Assembly (NCBI GenBank): GCA_015523685.1
Contig: WAJW01000083.1
Coordinates: 1 to 25,351, forward strand
Direction: 5' to 3'
Length of the DNA stretch: 25,351 bases
Source of the DNA: Archaeoglobaceae archaeon
GTDB lineage: Archaea > Halobacteriota > Archaeoglobi > Archaeoglobales > JdFR-42
The notes below the pieces were generated by a model. That model saw only the letters and a program-made list of their open reading frames with translations. It was not told where the DNA came from and searched no databases. Positions 7,412-14,837 of the stretch are shown in pieces. How positions within the stretch are numbered: the stretch's first letter is position 1; the number at the start of each line of letters is the position of its first letter. A program made the translations under genes and the position numbers.

Positions 7412-8593
7412 ATGGACGTGGATGAGATTCGCAGGGACTTCCCATCTCTTGAGCTCTACACGTATCTTGACAACGCGGCAACCACCCAGACTCCCAGGCC
7501 AGTGGTTGAGGAGATGAATGAGTATTTTTTCAGATACTGCGGTAACTATGGCAGGGGGAGTCATCTTCCCGGAAGAATGGCAACTGAAAAATTCGAAAAT
7601 GCAAGGGAGAGGCTCGCTGAGTTTATTGGAGCCAGAGAAGACCAGATAATCTTTGTCAAGAATACCACAGAGGGTATAAACCTGATCGCTCAGGGTCTCG
7701 AATTGAAGGAGGGAGACCACGTCATTGTAACACAGCTTGAGCATCATTCCAACTTTCTTCCCTGGATGAGGTTGAGAAAGAGGGGGGTAAGAGTTTCCGC
7801 GGTCAGACCCGACACATATGGATACGTCAACCCGGGAGAGATCGAGACCCTCATAGAAGATAAAACAAAATTGATTGCCTGCACACATGTTTCCAATGTA
7901 CTTGGAACCGTTCAGCCCGTGGAAAAAATAGGAAAGATTGCGAAAAGAAACGATGTGCTGTTTCTGGTTGATGGAGCCCAGTCTGTCGGGCATATGTATG
8001 TGAATGTAAAAAAAATCGGATGTGATTTCATGGCCATATCAGGCCACAAGGGACTTCTGGGGCCACAGGGGACCGGGGCCATATTCATAAAAGACCCTGA
8101 CGCTGTTGAACCTCTAATACTGGGGGGTGGCGGGATAAAGGAAGTTTCTGTAGAAGATTACATACTGGATGATCCACCCTACAGATTCGAAGCCGGAACC
8201 CCAAATATCCCGGGAGTGATAGGCCTCGGAAGGGCGGTTGAATACATCAGGAGCATTGGCCTGAGGAATATTGAGAGATGGGAAGAACGGCTTACGAAAA
8301 TCATGCTTGAAGGACTTGAATCCATAAGGGGTGTTGAGATATACGGGAGGAATCAGAAGGGTATAGTTTCATTCAACATATCTTCCCTTCACCCCCATGA
8401 GGTTTCTATAATGCTCGATGAGATATACAGAATATGTGTCAGGAGCGGGCATCACTGTGCAATGCCCCTGTTCAGGATTCTTGGCCCGGAAGGATCCGTC
8501 AGGGCTTCTGTGGCCATATACAACACCGAAGAGGAGATAAACAGATTTATCGACTCTGTTGAGGAAATTTCCAGAGAGATGGAGGTGAGCTGA
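7412..8593 (+). CDS. sufS: Cysteine desulfurase, SufS-like (group II)
   Basis: PLP enzyme that removes sulfur from L-cysteine as an enzyme-bound persulfide for Fe-S clusters and thio-cofactors. The 393 aa length is usual. YLDNAATTQTP near residue 20 binds the cofactor phosphate region, LEHHSNFLPW carries the histidine stacking on PLP, and SGHKGLLGPQG holds the Schiff-base lysine (about K213). RSGHHCAMP holds the catalytic cysteine (about C349), followed by RASVAIYNTEEEI. The ATG at 7412 has AGGTG five bases upstream; a GTG at 7406 is the alternative start. No SufB, SufC or IscU is seen nearby, so this enzyme is separated from a scaffold, and it sits between a zinc ribbon and a tRNA-repair enzyme. 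Confidence 0.93.
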   Translation: MDVDEIRRDFPSLELYTYLDNAATTQTPRPVVEEMNEYFFRYCGNYGRGSHLPGRMATEKFENARERLAEFIGAREDQIIFVKNTTEGINLIAQGLELKEGDHVIVTQLEHHSNFLPWMRLRKRGVRVSAVRPDTYGYVNPGEIETLIEDKTKLIACTHVSNVLGTVQPVEKIGKIAKRNDVLFLVDGAQSVGHMYVNVKKIGCDFMAISGHKGLLGPQGTGAIFIKDPDAVEPLILGGGGIKEVSVEDYILDDPPYRFEAGTPNIPGVIGLGRAVEYIRSIGLRNIERWEERLTKIMLEGLESIRGVEIYGRNQKGIVSFNISSLHPHEVSIMLDEIYRICVRSGHHCAMPLFRILGPEGSVRASVAIYNTEEEINRFIDSVEEISREMEVS

Positions 8594-8595
8594 AT

Positions 8596-9225
8596 ATGGA
8601 GGAGATCAGATTCTGTCCCACTCATGGATTCTTCAGAGGGGAGAGATGTGAGTGCGGTGCCGAAGGTGAGGTCGTCATATCCGAGGACAGGGCGATGAGG
8701 CTTGGAAGGTTTATATCCGGAGCCCTTAGGCACTTTCCGGACAGGTTGAGGCTGAAAATGGACAGACATGGATGGGTAGAGCTCGACGAGCTCATAAGAG
8801 CTGTGAGGAGAAAGTACAGATGGGCGAGCAAGTGGCACGTTCTGGCATTGATAAGATCGGATGTGAAGGGCAGATATGAGCTTTCGGATAACAGAATAAG
8901 GGCCAGATACGGACATTCAGTGGATGTTGATCTCGATTTCCCGGAGTGCCAGCAGGAAACCCTTTACTATGGAACAAGCGAGGAGGAGGCGGACAGGCTT
9001 GTTGAGATAGGCATTAAACCCGTGAGGCAGACATACGTCCATCTATCCACAACGCTGGAGAAGAGCACCGAAGTGGCAAGGCTCAGAACCGAAAGACCCA
9101 TAATTCTTGAAGTGGATGTGAAGAGGGCGGTTGAAAAAGGTGTCAGGATTGTTCAGGCCACAGAGGACATATGCCTCTCTGAAGAGATACCACCCGAATG
9201 CATAAAAAAGGTTATAAAGATCTGA
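8596..9225 (+). CDS. kptA: RNA 2'-phosphotransferase KptA/Tpt1
   Basis: Transfers an internal or terminal RNA 2'-phosphate to NAD+, giving ADP-ribose 1'',2''-cyclic phosphate. The protein is 209 aa. The N-terminus has a CxC-type knuckle (FCPTH, then ERCECG) before the winged-helix RNA-binding part (LGRFISGALRH, DRHGWVELDELI). The ADP-ribosyltransferase-like half follows: ARYGHS, LYYGTS, YVHLSTT and ATEDICLSEEIPPECI. The invariant Arg/His set is present in RH near residue 41, GHS, and the later arginines. The ATG follows the sufS stop by two bases with GGAGGTGA as ribosome site. In archaea without the yeast-type tRNA ligase pathway its physiological substrate is uncertain. Confidence 0.95.
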   Translation: MEEIRFCPTHGFFRGERCECGAEGEVVISEDRAMRLGRFISGALRHFPDRLRLKMDRHGWVELDELIRAVRRKYRWASKWHVLALIRSDVKGRYELSDNRIRARYGHSVDVDLDFPECQQETLYYGTSEEEADRLVEIGIKPVRQTYVHLSTTLEKSTEVARLRTERPIILEVDVKRAVEKGVRIVQATEDICLSEEIPPECIKKVIKI

Positions 9226-9226
9226 G

Positions 9227-10504
9227 CTACTTTGCCCTGTCCAGAATGTATTTCCGGATTATGAACTCTCGCAGATTGAGAGGGTTGTTCACAAAGGAGA
9301 CAGTTGCACATCTGTTCCGTTTTGCCATCTCAACGCACAGCTGTCTCAGCCTGGGATGCCTGTCAAGCATGATTATGTTGAGCTGAATATCCTCTCTGCC
9401 CAGCATTCCTGCCTCGTTCAGAGCACTCTCCGTGGGATTCAACCTGGGATGGGATGAGGTTGTCGGCTCACCATCCGTGATAAGAAATACGGATCTGTCC
9501 TCCTCAGCCCTTGAAAGAATTCTTCTCGCCCTGCTGAGCGCCAGACCGATATCTGTTGTTCCGTATGGCTTCAGATTGGCTATTTCCCCCGGCATTACCT
9601 CTTCAGTCGTGTGATTAAAGGCAACTATCCACAGACTGTCATCCTTGTATTCCATTGTCAGAAGTTCTCTTAGTCCGAGGGCAGCCTCAACCGCCCCTAT
9701 CATCTTCTGACCCTTCATGGAGTCGGAGCAATCTATGAGTATGACGCTTGCCCTGCTGACAGATCTCTCAGGAATCCTGACACATATGTTCTCGTACTCG
9801 ATCTCCATGTTCTCAGGATCATTCATGGCTGTTCTGAGGCATGTTTCCTGGATATCTATCATGTCGTAGGTGTGAAGGACATCATCATACTCACTCAAAA
9901 CACTTCCGGGAGTATGGCCATAGCCCAGTTCGAGGGACTGATGCAACCCAAAATCCTGTCCTCTGAGAAGGGACATGGTCTCCTCAAGGATCCTCTCTCC
10001 AAGAAGTTTCTCACTCTTCTCCGTAAAGAGAGGTTTGACCAGGGTTGACTTTGACACGGTGGTTATGTATTCCTCCTTTCTGAGCTCTTCAAGAACTTCG
10101 CGATAAAATGTTTTGAGCATCTGCCTCATTGAAATATCATCGGGATCGATCTCGCCTTTTTCTATCATTTTGAGTAGCTCTTTCCAAGCATCTTTCTTTG
10201 CCTGTCTGTATTTTTCCATTCTGTTGAAGTCAATCGATCCCCTGAACTCCTGAACCCACATCTCTGCAAAGCGTTCATCGAAATACCTGAGCATTTCTTC
10301 GTAGAGCTCCATGTAAAACTGAATATCATCCATTCCCGGCCCATCCATACGTGTTTCCACAAGCTCTTCAAGATTTATTTTGCTCTCCTCTTCCTCCCCT
10401 CCGTAAGGATTGAACAGGGAATGGAGGAGCTCCTTGACATTCTCCTCCCCCAGAAGATCAGTCAGAGTTCTATCCCGGTTACAGAGAGAGCAGTCAGGCT
10501 TCAT
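9227..10504 (-). CDS. Von Willebrand factor A (MIDAS) protein, partner of the MoxR-type ATPase
   Basis: A 425 aa soluble protein with a C-terminal VWA domain. Counted from the M1 at 10504, the MIDAS set is D258-x-S260-x-S262 (DCSDS), a threonine in YGTTD near 316 and the aspartate in LITDGEPT near 344, so metal binding is expected to be intact. The N-terminal 240 residues are helical and highly charged, with a CSLC pair at residues 5-8. The architecture resembles the CoxE/ChlD-like partners of MoxR ATPases, which together remodel or insert metals into target proteins. The ATG at 10504 lies just after GAGGAGG and overlaps the ATPase gene by 11 bases; an earlier in-frame ATG at 10525 lacks such a site. 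The target is unknown. Confidence 0.85.
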   Translation of the reverse strand: MKPDCSLCNRDRTLTDLLGEENVKELLHSLFNPYGGEEEESKINLEELVETRMDGPGMDDIQFYMELYEEMLRYFDERFAEMWVQEFRGSIDFNRMEKYRQAKKDAWKELLKMIEKGEIDPDDISMRQMLKTFYREVLEELRKEEYITTVSKSTLVKPLFTEKSEKLLGERILEETMSLLRGQDFGLHQSLELGYGHTPGSVLSEYDDVLHTYDMIDIQETCLRTAMNDPENMEIEYENICVRIPERSVSRASVILIDCSDSMKGQKMIGAVEAALGLRELLTMEYKDDSLWIVAFNHTTEEVMPGEIANLKPYGTTDIGLALSRARRILSRAEEDRSVFLITDGEPTTSSHPRLNPTESALNEAGMLGREDIQLNIIMLDRHPRLRQLCVEMAKRNRCATVSFVNNPLNLREFIIRKYILDRAK

Positions 10505-11954
10505 AATCCTCCTCGAATATAACATAATGGTTGAATTCCTTCTTAATTATACCGGTGCATCTTCCCACAGCCTCCATGAGAATTTCAAGAGCGGACGCCC
10601 CCTCCTCTCCTTTCCCGAGAGAGCTGACAAGTTCGAGTACTGCGGGATAATTTTCAAGATTCTTCACAGATTTCTCAATATCTATAACCCTTACACCATT
10701 TTTCCGCTCACCCATGGATCTAAGCTGTTTCATGAACGTGCCAAAATTCTCTCTCGGAATCAGAGCGTAAATTTCGGCACATGTCCTGTTTATCGCCTCT
10801 TCGGTAAGCTTTTCAATTATCTTCTCCTTCTCGGATTCAGCCTCGTACGAGACCTCGATCCTTCCCGCAAGAGCCAGCTTTACAACATCAAAATCATCTC
10901 CATAATCATCAAGCATGGGCACCTTTCTCGATTTCCTCAGGGTTGCTGAGGCAAGATGGTCGTAGAGCTTTATAGTTGCCCTGCATGATGGTTCGGATGT
11001 TATTTTTGTCGCTATGTGACATTTTCTGCTCCGGGCATACCTGACGGTTCTTGCAAGAATTTTCAGATGCCACTCCGGTATCTTCACATCCTCTTCCGAA
11101 TAATGCATGTTCCTCAGTCCTATCTCTATTTCCTCCTCAAGTGTTTCAGGAGGGCCTATCTCTATCTGCTCCATTCTGTCAAGGAGGGGTTCCTTTATCG
11201 GACTTGTTCCTCTGTAATTGGCGGGATTGGTGGATGCGATTTCAAGGGTTTTCAACCTGAATGGTATTATGTCTCCTTCGGGAGTCGTTATCTGCTTCTC
11301 CTCAAAGAGCTCATGGAGAAGGGTCTGAAGAGCGGTTGGAATCGCTCCCAGCTCATCATAATACCCAATACCCCTGTTTGCCCTGAGTGCTCTTCCGGGG
11401 ATGAAGACTTCAGGATGATCAAGATCATAGCCCTCACGAATCTTCTGTATCGAGATACCACCGATGAGCTGACGTGTCGTCATCATGGGGTCTCCCGGAA
11501 TTCTGACCCAGATCCTGGGAACCCATTCAACCTCAACTCTGTCATCGTAAAGAACCTTCCTCTTGCATGAAAAGCATGCGGGCTCTGTGGGATCATCGTG
11601 GATCCTGCATCCCTTTATTGCGAGAAGCTTTTCAGGGAGCAATTTAGCTATGGCCTTGGAAAATGTCGTCTTTCCGTATCCCTTCTTTCCCTTGAACAGG
11701 AGGCTGGAACCGCTCATAAGGGCGTTCTTGGCCATCTCCTTTTCTCTCGCCTTACCAACAATTCCCGGGAAAGGGTCCTCTCCCCTGGCCTCAAATTCCA
11801 GAATCTTTTCCCTTATGTAATCCGCGGGTGATTTTGAGTGATAGTGGCTGAAAGGTTCACTCCAGATGTCTATCTCCTCTCCATTGAGAACGAACCTTGG
11901 TGCATTGCCTTCATCAACCTTTACCTCTTCCATGAGTATTTCTTCCATTTCCAT
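10494..11954 (-). CDS. MoxR/ChlI-type AAA+ ATPase with a cysteine-rich insert
   Basis: A 486 aa AAA+ ATPase. Walker A is GKKGYGKT (89-96), Walker B is YYDELG near 198-203, sensor 1 is STNPANYRG (N243), and the arginine of LLDRME (R260) fits the arginine-finger position. The PGRALRANRGI and LLHELFEEKQI segments are typical of MoxR and magnesium-chelatase I subunits. Between Walker A and the next strand is an insert with C116, H119, C127 and C130 (GCRIHD, then ACFSC), a plausible zinc site not usual in MoxR. The C-terminal 200 residues form the helical lid and an extra domain. The product is probably the motor for the VWA protein encoded immediately downstream with overlapping codons. Substrate unknown; not a true Mg-chelatase as no ChlH is near. 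Confidence 0.85.
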   Translation of the reverse strand: MEMEEILMEEVKVDEGNAPRFVLNGEEIDIWSEPFSHYHSKSPADYIREKILEFEARGEDPFPGIVGKAREKEMAKNALMSGSSLLFKGKKGYGKTTFSKAIAKLLPEKLLAIKGCRIHDDPTEPACFSCKRKVLYDDRVEVEWVPRIWVRIPGDPMMTTRQLIGGISIQKIREGYDLDHPEVFIPGRALRANRGIGYYDELGAIPTALQTLLHELFEEKQITTPEGDIIPFRLKTLEIASTNPANYRGTSPIKEPLLDRMEQIEIGPPETLEEEIEIGLRNMHYSEEDVKIPEWHLKILARTVRYARSRKCHIATKITSEPSCRATIKLYDHLASATLRKSRKVPMLDDYGDDFDVVKLALAGRIEVSYEAESEKEKIIEKLTEEAINRTCAEIYALIPRENFGTFMKQLRSMGERKNGVRVIDIEKSVKNLENYPAVLELVSSLGKGEEGASALEILMEAVGRCTGIIKKEFNHYVIFEEDYEA

Positions 11955-11990
11955 TCTTCAACACCAATTGATTCTAAATTTCTCTCTTAT

Positions 11991-12000
11991 CTATAATAAA
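11991..12000 (-). promoter_or_regulatory. TATA box for the AAA+/VWA gene pair
   Basis: The minus strand reads TTTATTATAG centred about 41 bases before the ATG at 11954. A start 26 bases downstream gives a leader of about 15 bases containing GGTG eight bases before the ATG. Confidence 0.45.
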
Positions 12001-12103
12001 TATTTCCGACTTTCGATTTCATTCTCAAAAGAAGTGAACGGGTTATTTACTAAATGACGAGAATGGTGATGCTTGCGGGTTAATGTGGGTAACCATGCTT
12101 AAA

Positions 12104-12113
12104 GTTTTATATC
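12104..12113 (+). promoter_or_regulatory. TATA box for 2-phosphoglycerate kinase
   Basis: GTTTTATATC lies 43 bases before the ATG at 12152. Transcription about 26 bases downstream (near 12135) would give a 17-base leader with GGGTTGG before the ATG. This favours 12152 as start over the in-frame ATGs at 12083 and 12095, which lie upstream of the box. Confidence 0.45.
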
Positions 12114-12151
12114 TTTCCATCCCAGAAGAAACTGTAGTGGCAGGGTTGGAC

Positions 12152-13051
12152 ATGAATGAGGATATATTCGTAAGTAAAGAGGACTACACCATGCCCTATT
12201 CACGGGGCATACTCACGAACTCCCTTACGAGAGCGGGGATGGATCATGGAGAAGCATACAGGCTTGCCCTATCCATAAAGAACCAGCTGGTGAGGGAGAA
12301 GAAGTTCATGATTACCGCGGATGAACTGAAAGAAATAGTTTACAGGAGGCTTAAAGAATACGACGATACCATTGCAAAAAGATACTATTTCTGGGAGTTC
12401 ACAAAGAGGGAGAGACAGCCCATAATCCTCCTCATAGGAGGTGCATCGGGTGTGGGCAGTTCAACCCTCTCATTCACGGTAGCCCAGTGGCTCGGCGTGA
12501 GCAATGTGATAGGCACGGATGTTCTGAGAGAGGTTCTGAGGAGGGTGATTTCCGAAGATCTCATCCCATCCATACATAAATCAAGCTTTACCGCATGGAG
12601 AGCTCTCAGGGATGTTCCCCGGGAGTACGATAAGGTGATCTATGGCTTCATCAATCAGGTTGCCCATATAAGCGTGGCAATTGAGGCAGTCTTAGAAAGA
12701 TCCATAAGAGAGGGAATAAACGTTGTGATAGAAGGAACCCATGTGGTCCCCGGGTTCATAGACAGAAAGTACCTCAAAAACCCCTCCATACACACATTCA
12801 TACTGAAGCTTGAGAATGAGGAGATGCACAAGCAGAGATTTTTTGCCAGGGCAAATGAGACCCAGATGAGAAGACCCGCGGAATACTATCTCCGCCACTT
12901 TTCTTCAATAAGAAAGATACATGACTACATAGTGGATAATGCCATCAAGAGCGGGGTTCCCGTGTTTGAAAACTTCAATTTTGAGGTTACTGCCAGATGC
13001 ATCGTGAGGTATGTTATAGAGAAGATAACCGGGGAGGTGGACACGGATTGA
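12152..13051 (+). CDS. pgk2: 2-phosphoglycerate kinase (cyclic 2,3-diphosphoglycerate pathway)
   Basis: Phosphorylates 2-phosphoglycerate to 2,3-diphosphoglycerate, the first step to the cyclic 2,3-diphosphoglycerate solute of thermophilic methanogens and relatives. From 12152 the protein is 299 aa, close to the known enzymes. The N-terminal ATP-cone-like region has PYSRGILTNSLTRAG. The P-loop is GGASGVGSST around residues 117-126, followed by VIGTDVLREVLR, and VVIEGTHVVPGFI follows the usual Walker-B position of this kinase group. ARANETQMRRPAEYYLRHF is the conserved late segment. The frame is open from 12083, but the extra 23 codons overlap the likely promoter and have no family counterpart. 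The cyclising synthetase gene is not in this window. Its stop overlaps the next start. Confidence 0.85.
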   Translation: MNEDIFVSKEDYTMPYSRGILTNSLTRAGMDHGEAYRLALSIKNQLVREKKFMITADELKEIVYRRLKEYDDTIAKRYYFWEFTKRERQPIILLIGGASGVGSSTLSFTVAQWLGVSNVIGTDVLREVLRRVISEDLIPSIHKSSFTAWRALRDVPREYDKVIYGFINQVAHISVAIEAVLERSIREGINVVIEGTHVVPGFIDRKYLKNPSIHTFILKLENEEMHKQRFFARANETQMRRPAEYYLRHFSSIRKIHDYIVDNAIKSGVPVFENFNFEVTARCIVRYVIEKITGEVDTD

Positions 13052-13794
13052 TCATTGCCCACATATCTGATACTCATGTCGGAGCTCCTGAATTCAGAAG
13101 TGAGCTCTTCAGAAAATGCGTGGATGAGATAAACGAACTGAACCCAGACTTTGTTATTCACACAGGAGATCTCACAAACGATGGTTACAGGCACCAGTTC
13201 GAGGATGCGTACAACTTTCTCGACAAGATAGAGTCAGAACTCCTGATAATACCCGGAAACCATGATGCCAGAAATGTAGGTTATCTTCACTTTGAGGAGA
13301 TTTTTGGAGGTAGATATTCAGTCTACAAGGACAGAAATGTGCTGATGGTCGGGGTTGATTCGAGCGAGCCTGATCTTGATGACGGCCACCTCGGCAGGGA
13401 GAGGCAGATATGGCTTGAAAACGTTTTCAGGGGGTATGATGGTTTCAAACTGTTCTTTCTCCACCACCATCTCGTTTCGGTTCCCTATTCCGGAAGAGAG
13501 AGAGGAGTGCTGTACGATGCAGGAGAGGTTCTCAAAATTCTTGTGGACTCAAACGTCAACCTGGTTCTGTCGGGCCACAAACACGTCCCGAACGTTTGGA
13601 GACTTGAGGACATTGTGATAATAAATGCCGGAACCGCATCATCCCTGAGATTGAGGGGGATGATCACCCCTTGTTACAACATAATTGAGGTCGAGGATGG
13701 GGAGCTCAAAGCAACCCTCAAATTTGTTGGAGGAGCTTCAAGAAATCTTATAGAGGAGAGGGCGAAGATAAGGGGGCTGGGACTGCACTACTGA
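13048..13794 (+). CDS. Calcineurin-like metallophosphoesterase
   Basis: A 248 aa binuclear-metal phosphoesterase. All ligand motifs are present from the chosen start: D8-x-H10 (SDTH), GD at 40-41, GNHD at 70-73, a histidine in LHHH at 139-141 and GHKH at 176-179. The substrate cannot be read from the sequence; related proteins hydrolyse cyclic nucleotides or other phosphodiesters. The start is a TTG at 13048 that overlaps the kinase stop (TTGA) with GGGGAGGTGG upstream; an ATG at 12997 would add 17 residues with no family similarity and lie within the kinase gene. Coupling to 2-phosphoglycerate kinase raises the idea that it acts on a phosphorylated glycerate, but this is inference. Confidence 0.88.
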   Translation: MIIAHISDTHVGAPEFRSELFRKCVDEINELNPDFVIHTGDLTNDGYRHQFEDAYNFLDKIESELLIIPGNHDARNVGYLHFEEIFGGRYSVYKDRNVLMVGVDSSEPDLDDGHLGRERQIWLENVFRGYDGFKLFFLHHHLVSVPYSGRERGVLYDAGEVLKILVDSNVNLVLSGHKHVPNVWRLEDIVIINAGTASSLRLRGMITPCYNIIEVEDGELKATLKFVGGASRNLIEERAKIRGLGLHY

Positions 13795-14187
13795 TCACAT
13801 GTACTCTTTTATCTTGGCTACTATGTTCTGCTTTGGATGAGCTCCTATCATCTGATCCACGAGCTTTCCCTTCTTGAAGAACAGCAGTGTCGGGATGGCA
13901 GTTATGTAAAACTTCCCTGCAATCCGTGGATTCTCATCCGTGTTCAGCTTTGCAAACACAACCTTCCCCGCATATTCCCGGGCAAGCTCATCGATTATCG
14001 GGGCTATCATCCTGCACGGAGCGCACCATGGAGCCCAGCAATCCACAACCACGAGATCATTCTTCTCTATGACCTCATTAAAATTGGATTCGTTCACCTC
14101 AACCGGCTTATCAGGGGTTTCCTTTTTTGTCATTTTTTCCATCATCTCCTTGAGTTTTTTCTCTCTAATCTTTTCCAGTTCGTCCAT
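13795..14187 (-). CDS. trxA: Thioredoxin with a charged N-terminal extension
   Basis: A 130 aa thioredoxin-fold protein with the redox site WCAPC at 54-58 (preceded by VVVDCWAP) and the cis-proline in AIPT (P99). It is probably a cytoplasmic disulfide reductase: no signal peptide or membrane anchor is seen. The first 27 residues are unusual for a thioredoxin, a lysine/glutamate/methionine-rich helix (IREKKLKEMMEKMTKKE). The ATG at 14187 is chosen because a TATA box sits 30 bases upstream; a longer frame to 14247 would run through that box. It ends at the base after the convergent phosphoesterase gene. An additional cysteine (C50) just before the active site is also present. Confidence 0.92.
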   Translation of the reverse strand: MDELEKIREKKLKEMMEKMTKKETPDKPVEVNESNFNEVIEKNDLVVVDCWAPWCAPCRMIAPIIDELAREYAGKVVFAKLNTDENPRIAGKFYITAIPTLLFFKKGKLVDQMIGAHPKQNIVAKIKEYM

Positions 14188-14211
14188 ATGGATGAGCAGA
14201 AGGAGAGAACC

Positions 14212-14224
14212 AAAATATATTTTT
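14212..14224 (-). promoter_or_regulatory. TATA box of the thioredoxin gene
   Basis: The minus strand reads AAAAATATATTTT, centred 30 bases before the ATG at 14187. This would give a leader of about four bases. The 66-base gap to the ModE-like gene contains no other obvious element. Confidence 0.5.
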
Positions 14225-14253
14225 CGGAAATTGGAATGAAAAATCAATTCCGC

Positions 14254-14799
14254 TCAGGTCCTTGAGATGAGTATCTCGGTTGCCTTTATAACCGCAAGTA
14301 CATCATCACCCTCAGCAATGCCAAGTTCATTGAGGGCCTCGGTTGATATTAGAGATACGACTCTCGCAGGAACCGATATTTCAATTTCAACTCTGGAGCA
14401 TACATCTCCCCGCTCCACCTTCCTCACCCTTCCCTTCAATCGATTTCTCGCACTGAAATGACCAAGAGATGAGAGCTCTGATTCCTCTTCGATAATTCTT
14501 GATATCAGGTTTGTTGTTCTTTCATACTCCCTCAGGAGGGACTCGCCAAGCGGTGTAAGCCTCATTCCACCCTTTTCCTTTCCACCCCGGAAGCTCTCAA
14601 CCACCTTCGATCCGAGAACATTTTCGAGCTTCCTTATGTAATTCCATGCATACCTGTATGAAAGGCCGGATTTCTCCACAGATTTTTTGAGAGAACCAAA
14701 ATCCCTGATTCCCTTGAGGAGTTCATAACCGCCCTTTCCAAGGAGAGATTCATCTCCATATTCCAGCCATATCCTGGACCTCTTTCGGAAATCTGTCAT
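14254..14799 (-). CDS. ModE-like transcription regulator (LysR-type HTH plus TOBE domain)
   Basis: A 181 aa DNA-binding protein of the ModE type. The N-terminal winged helix reads GGYELLKGIRDFGSLKKSVEKSGLSYRYAWNYIRKLE (about 23-59), the ModE variant of a LysR-type HTH, followed by the wing RGGKEKGGMRLTPLGESLL. The C-terminal part from 117 is one molybdate/tungstate-binding TOBE (MOP) domain: SARNRLKGRVRKV, then ISVPARVVSLISTEALNELGIAEGDDVLAVIKATEI. E. coli ModE has two TOBE units; a single one is common in archaea. It likely senses molybdate or tungstate and controls uptake or Mo/W-enzyme genes, but no such genes lie nearby, so its targets are elsewhere. It may be co-transcribed with the upstream peptidase gene (38-base gap). 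Confidence 0.88.
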   Translation of the reverse strand: MTDFRKRSRIWLEYGDESLLGKGGYELLKGIRDFGSLKKSVEKSGLSYRYAWNYIRKLENVLGSKVVESFRGGKEKGGMRLTPLGESLLREYERTTNLISRIIEEESELSSLGHFSARNRLKGRVRKVERGDVCSRVEIEISVPARVVSLISTEALNELGIAEGDDVLAVIKATEILISRT

Positions 14800-14837
14800 A
14801 AAACCAGATTGAAGGTGGTTGATGAAAAAGTTTTTTG

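Noticed and set aside
7295..7993. Antisense frame of 232 codons across the zinc-ribbon and sufS genes
   Set aside because: Opposite strand of clearly conserved genes, no recognisable domain, atypical composition.
11016..11570. Antisense frame of 184 codons across the AAA+ ATPase gene
   Set aside because: The minus-strand product has full Walker and sensor motifs; the plus-strand product shows no domain.
10494..11954. Calling the AAA+/VWA pair a magnesium chelatase (ChlI/ChlD)
   Set aside because: No ChlH/CobN-type subunit is near and the ATPase has a cysteine-rich insert; only the general MoxR/VWA class is supported.
11955..12151. Regulatory RNA or riboswitch in the longest non-coding gap
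   Set aside because: The roughly 200 bases are AT-rich at one end with two TATA-like boxes; no strong hairpin or known riboswitch core was seen.
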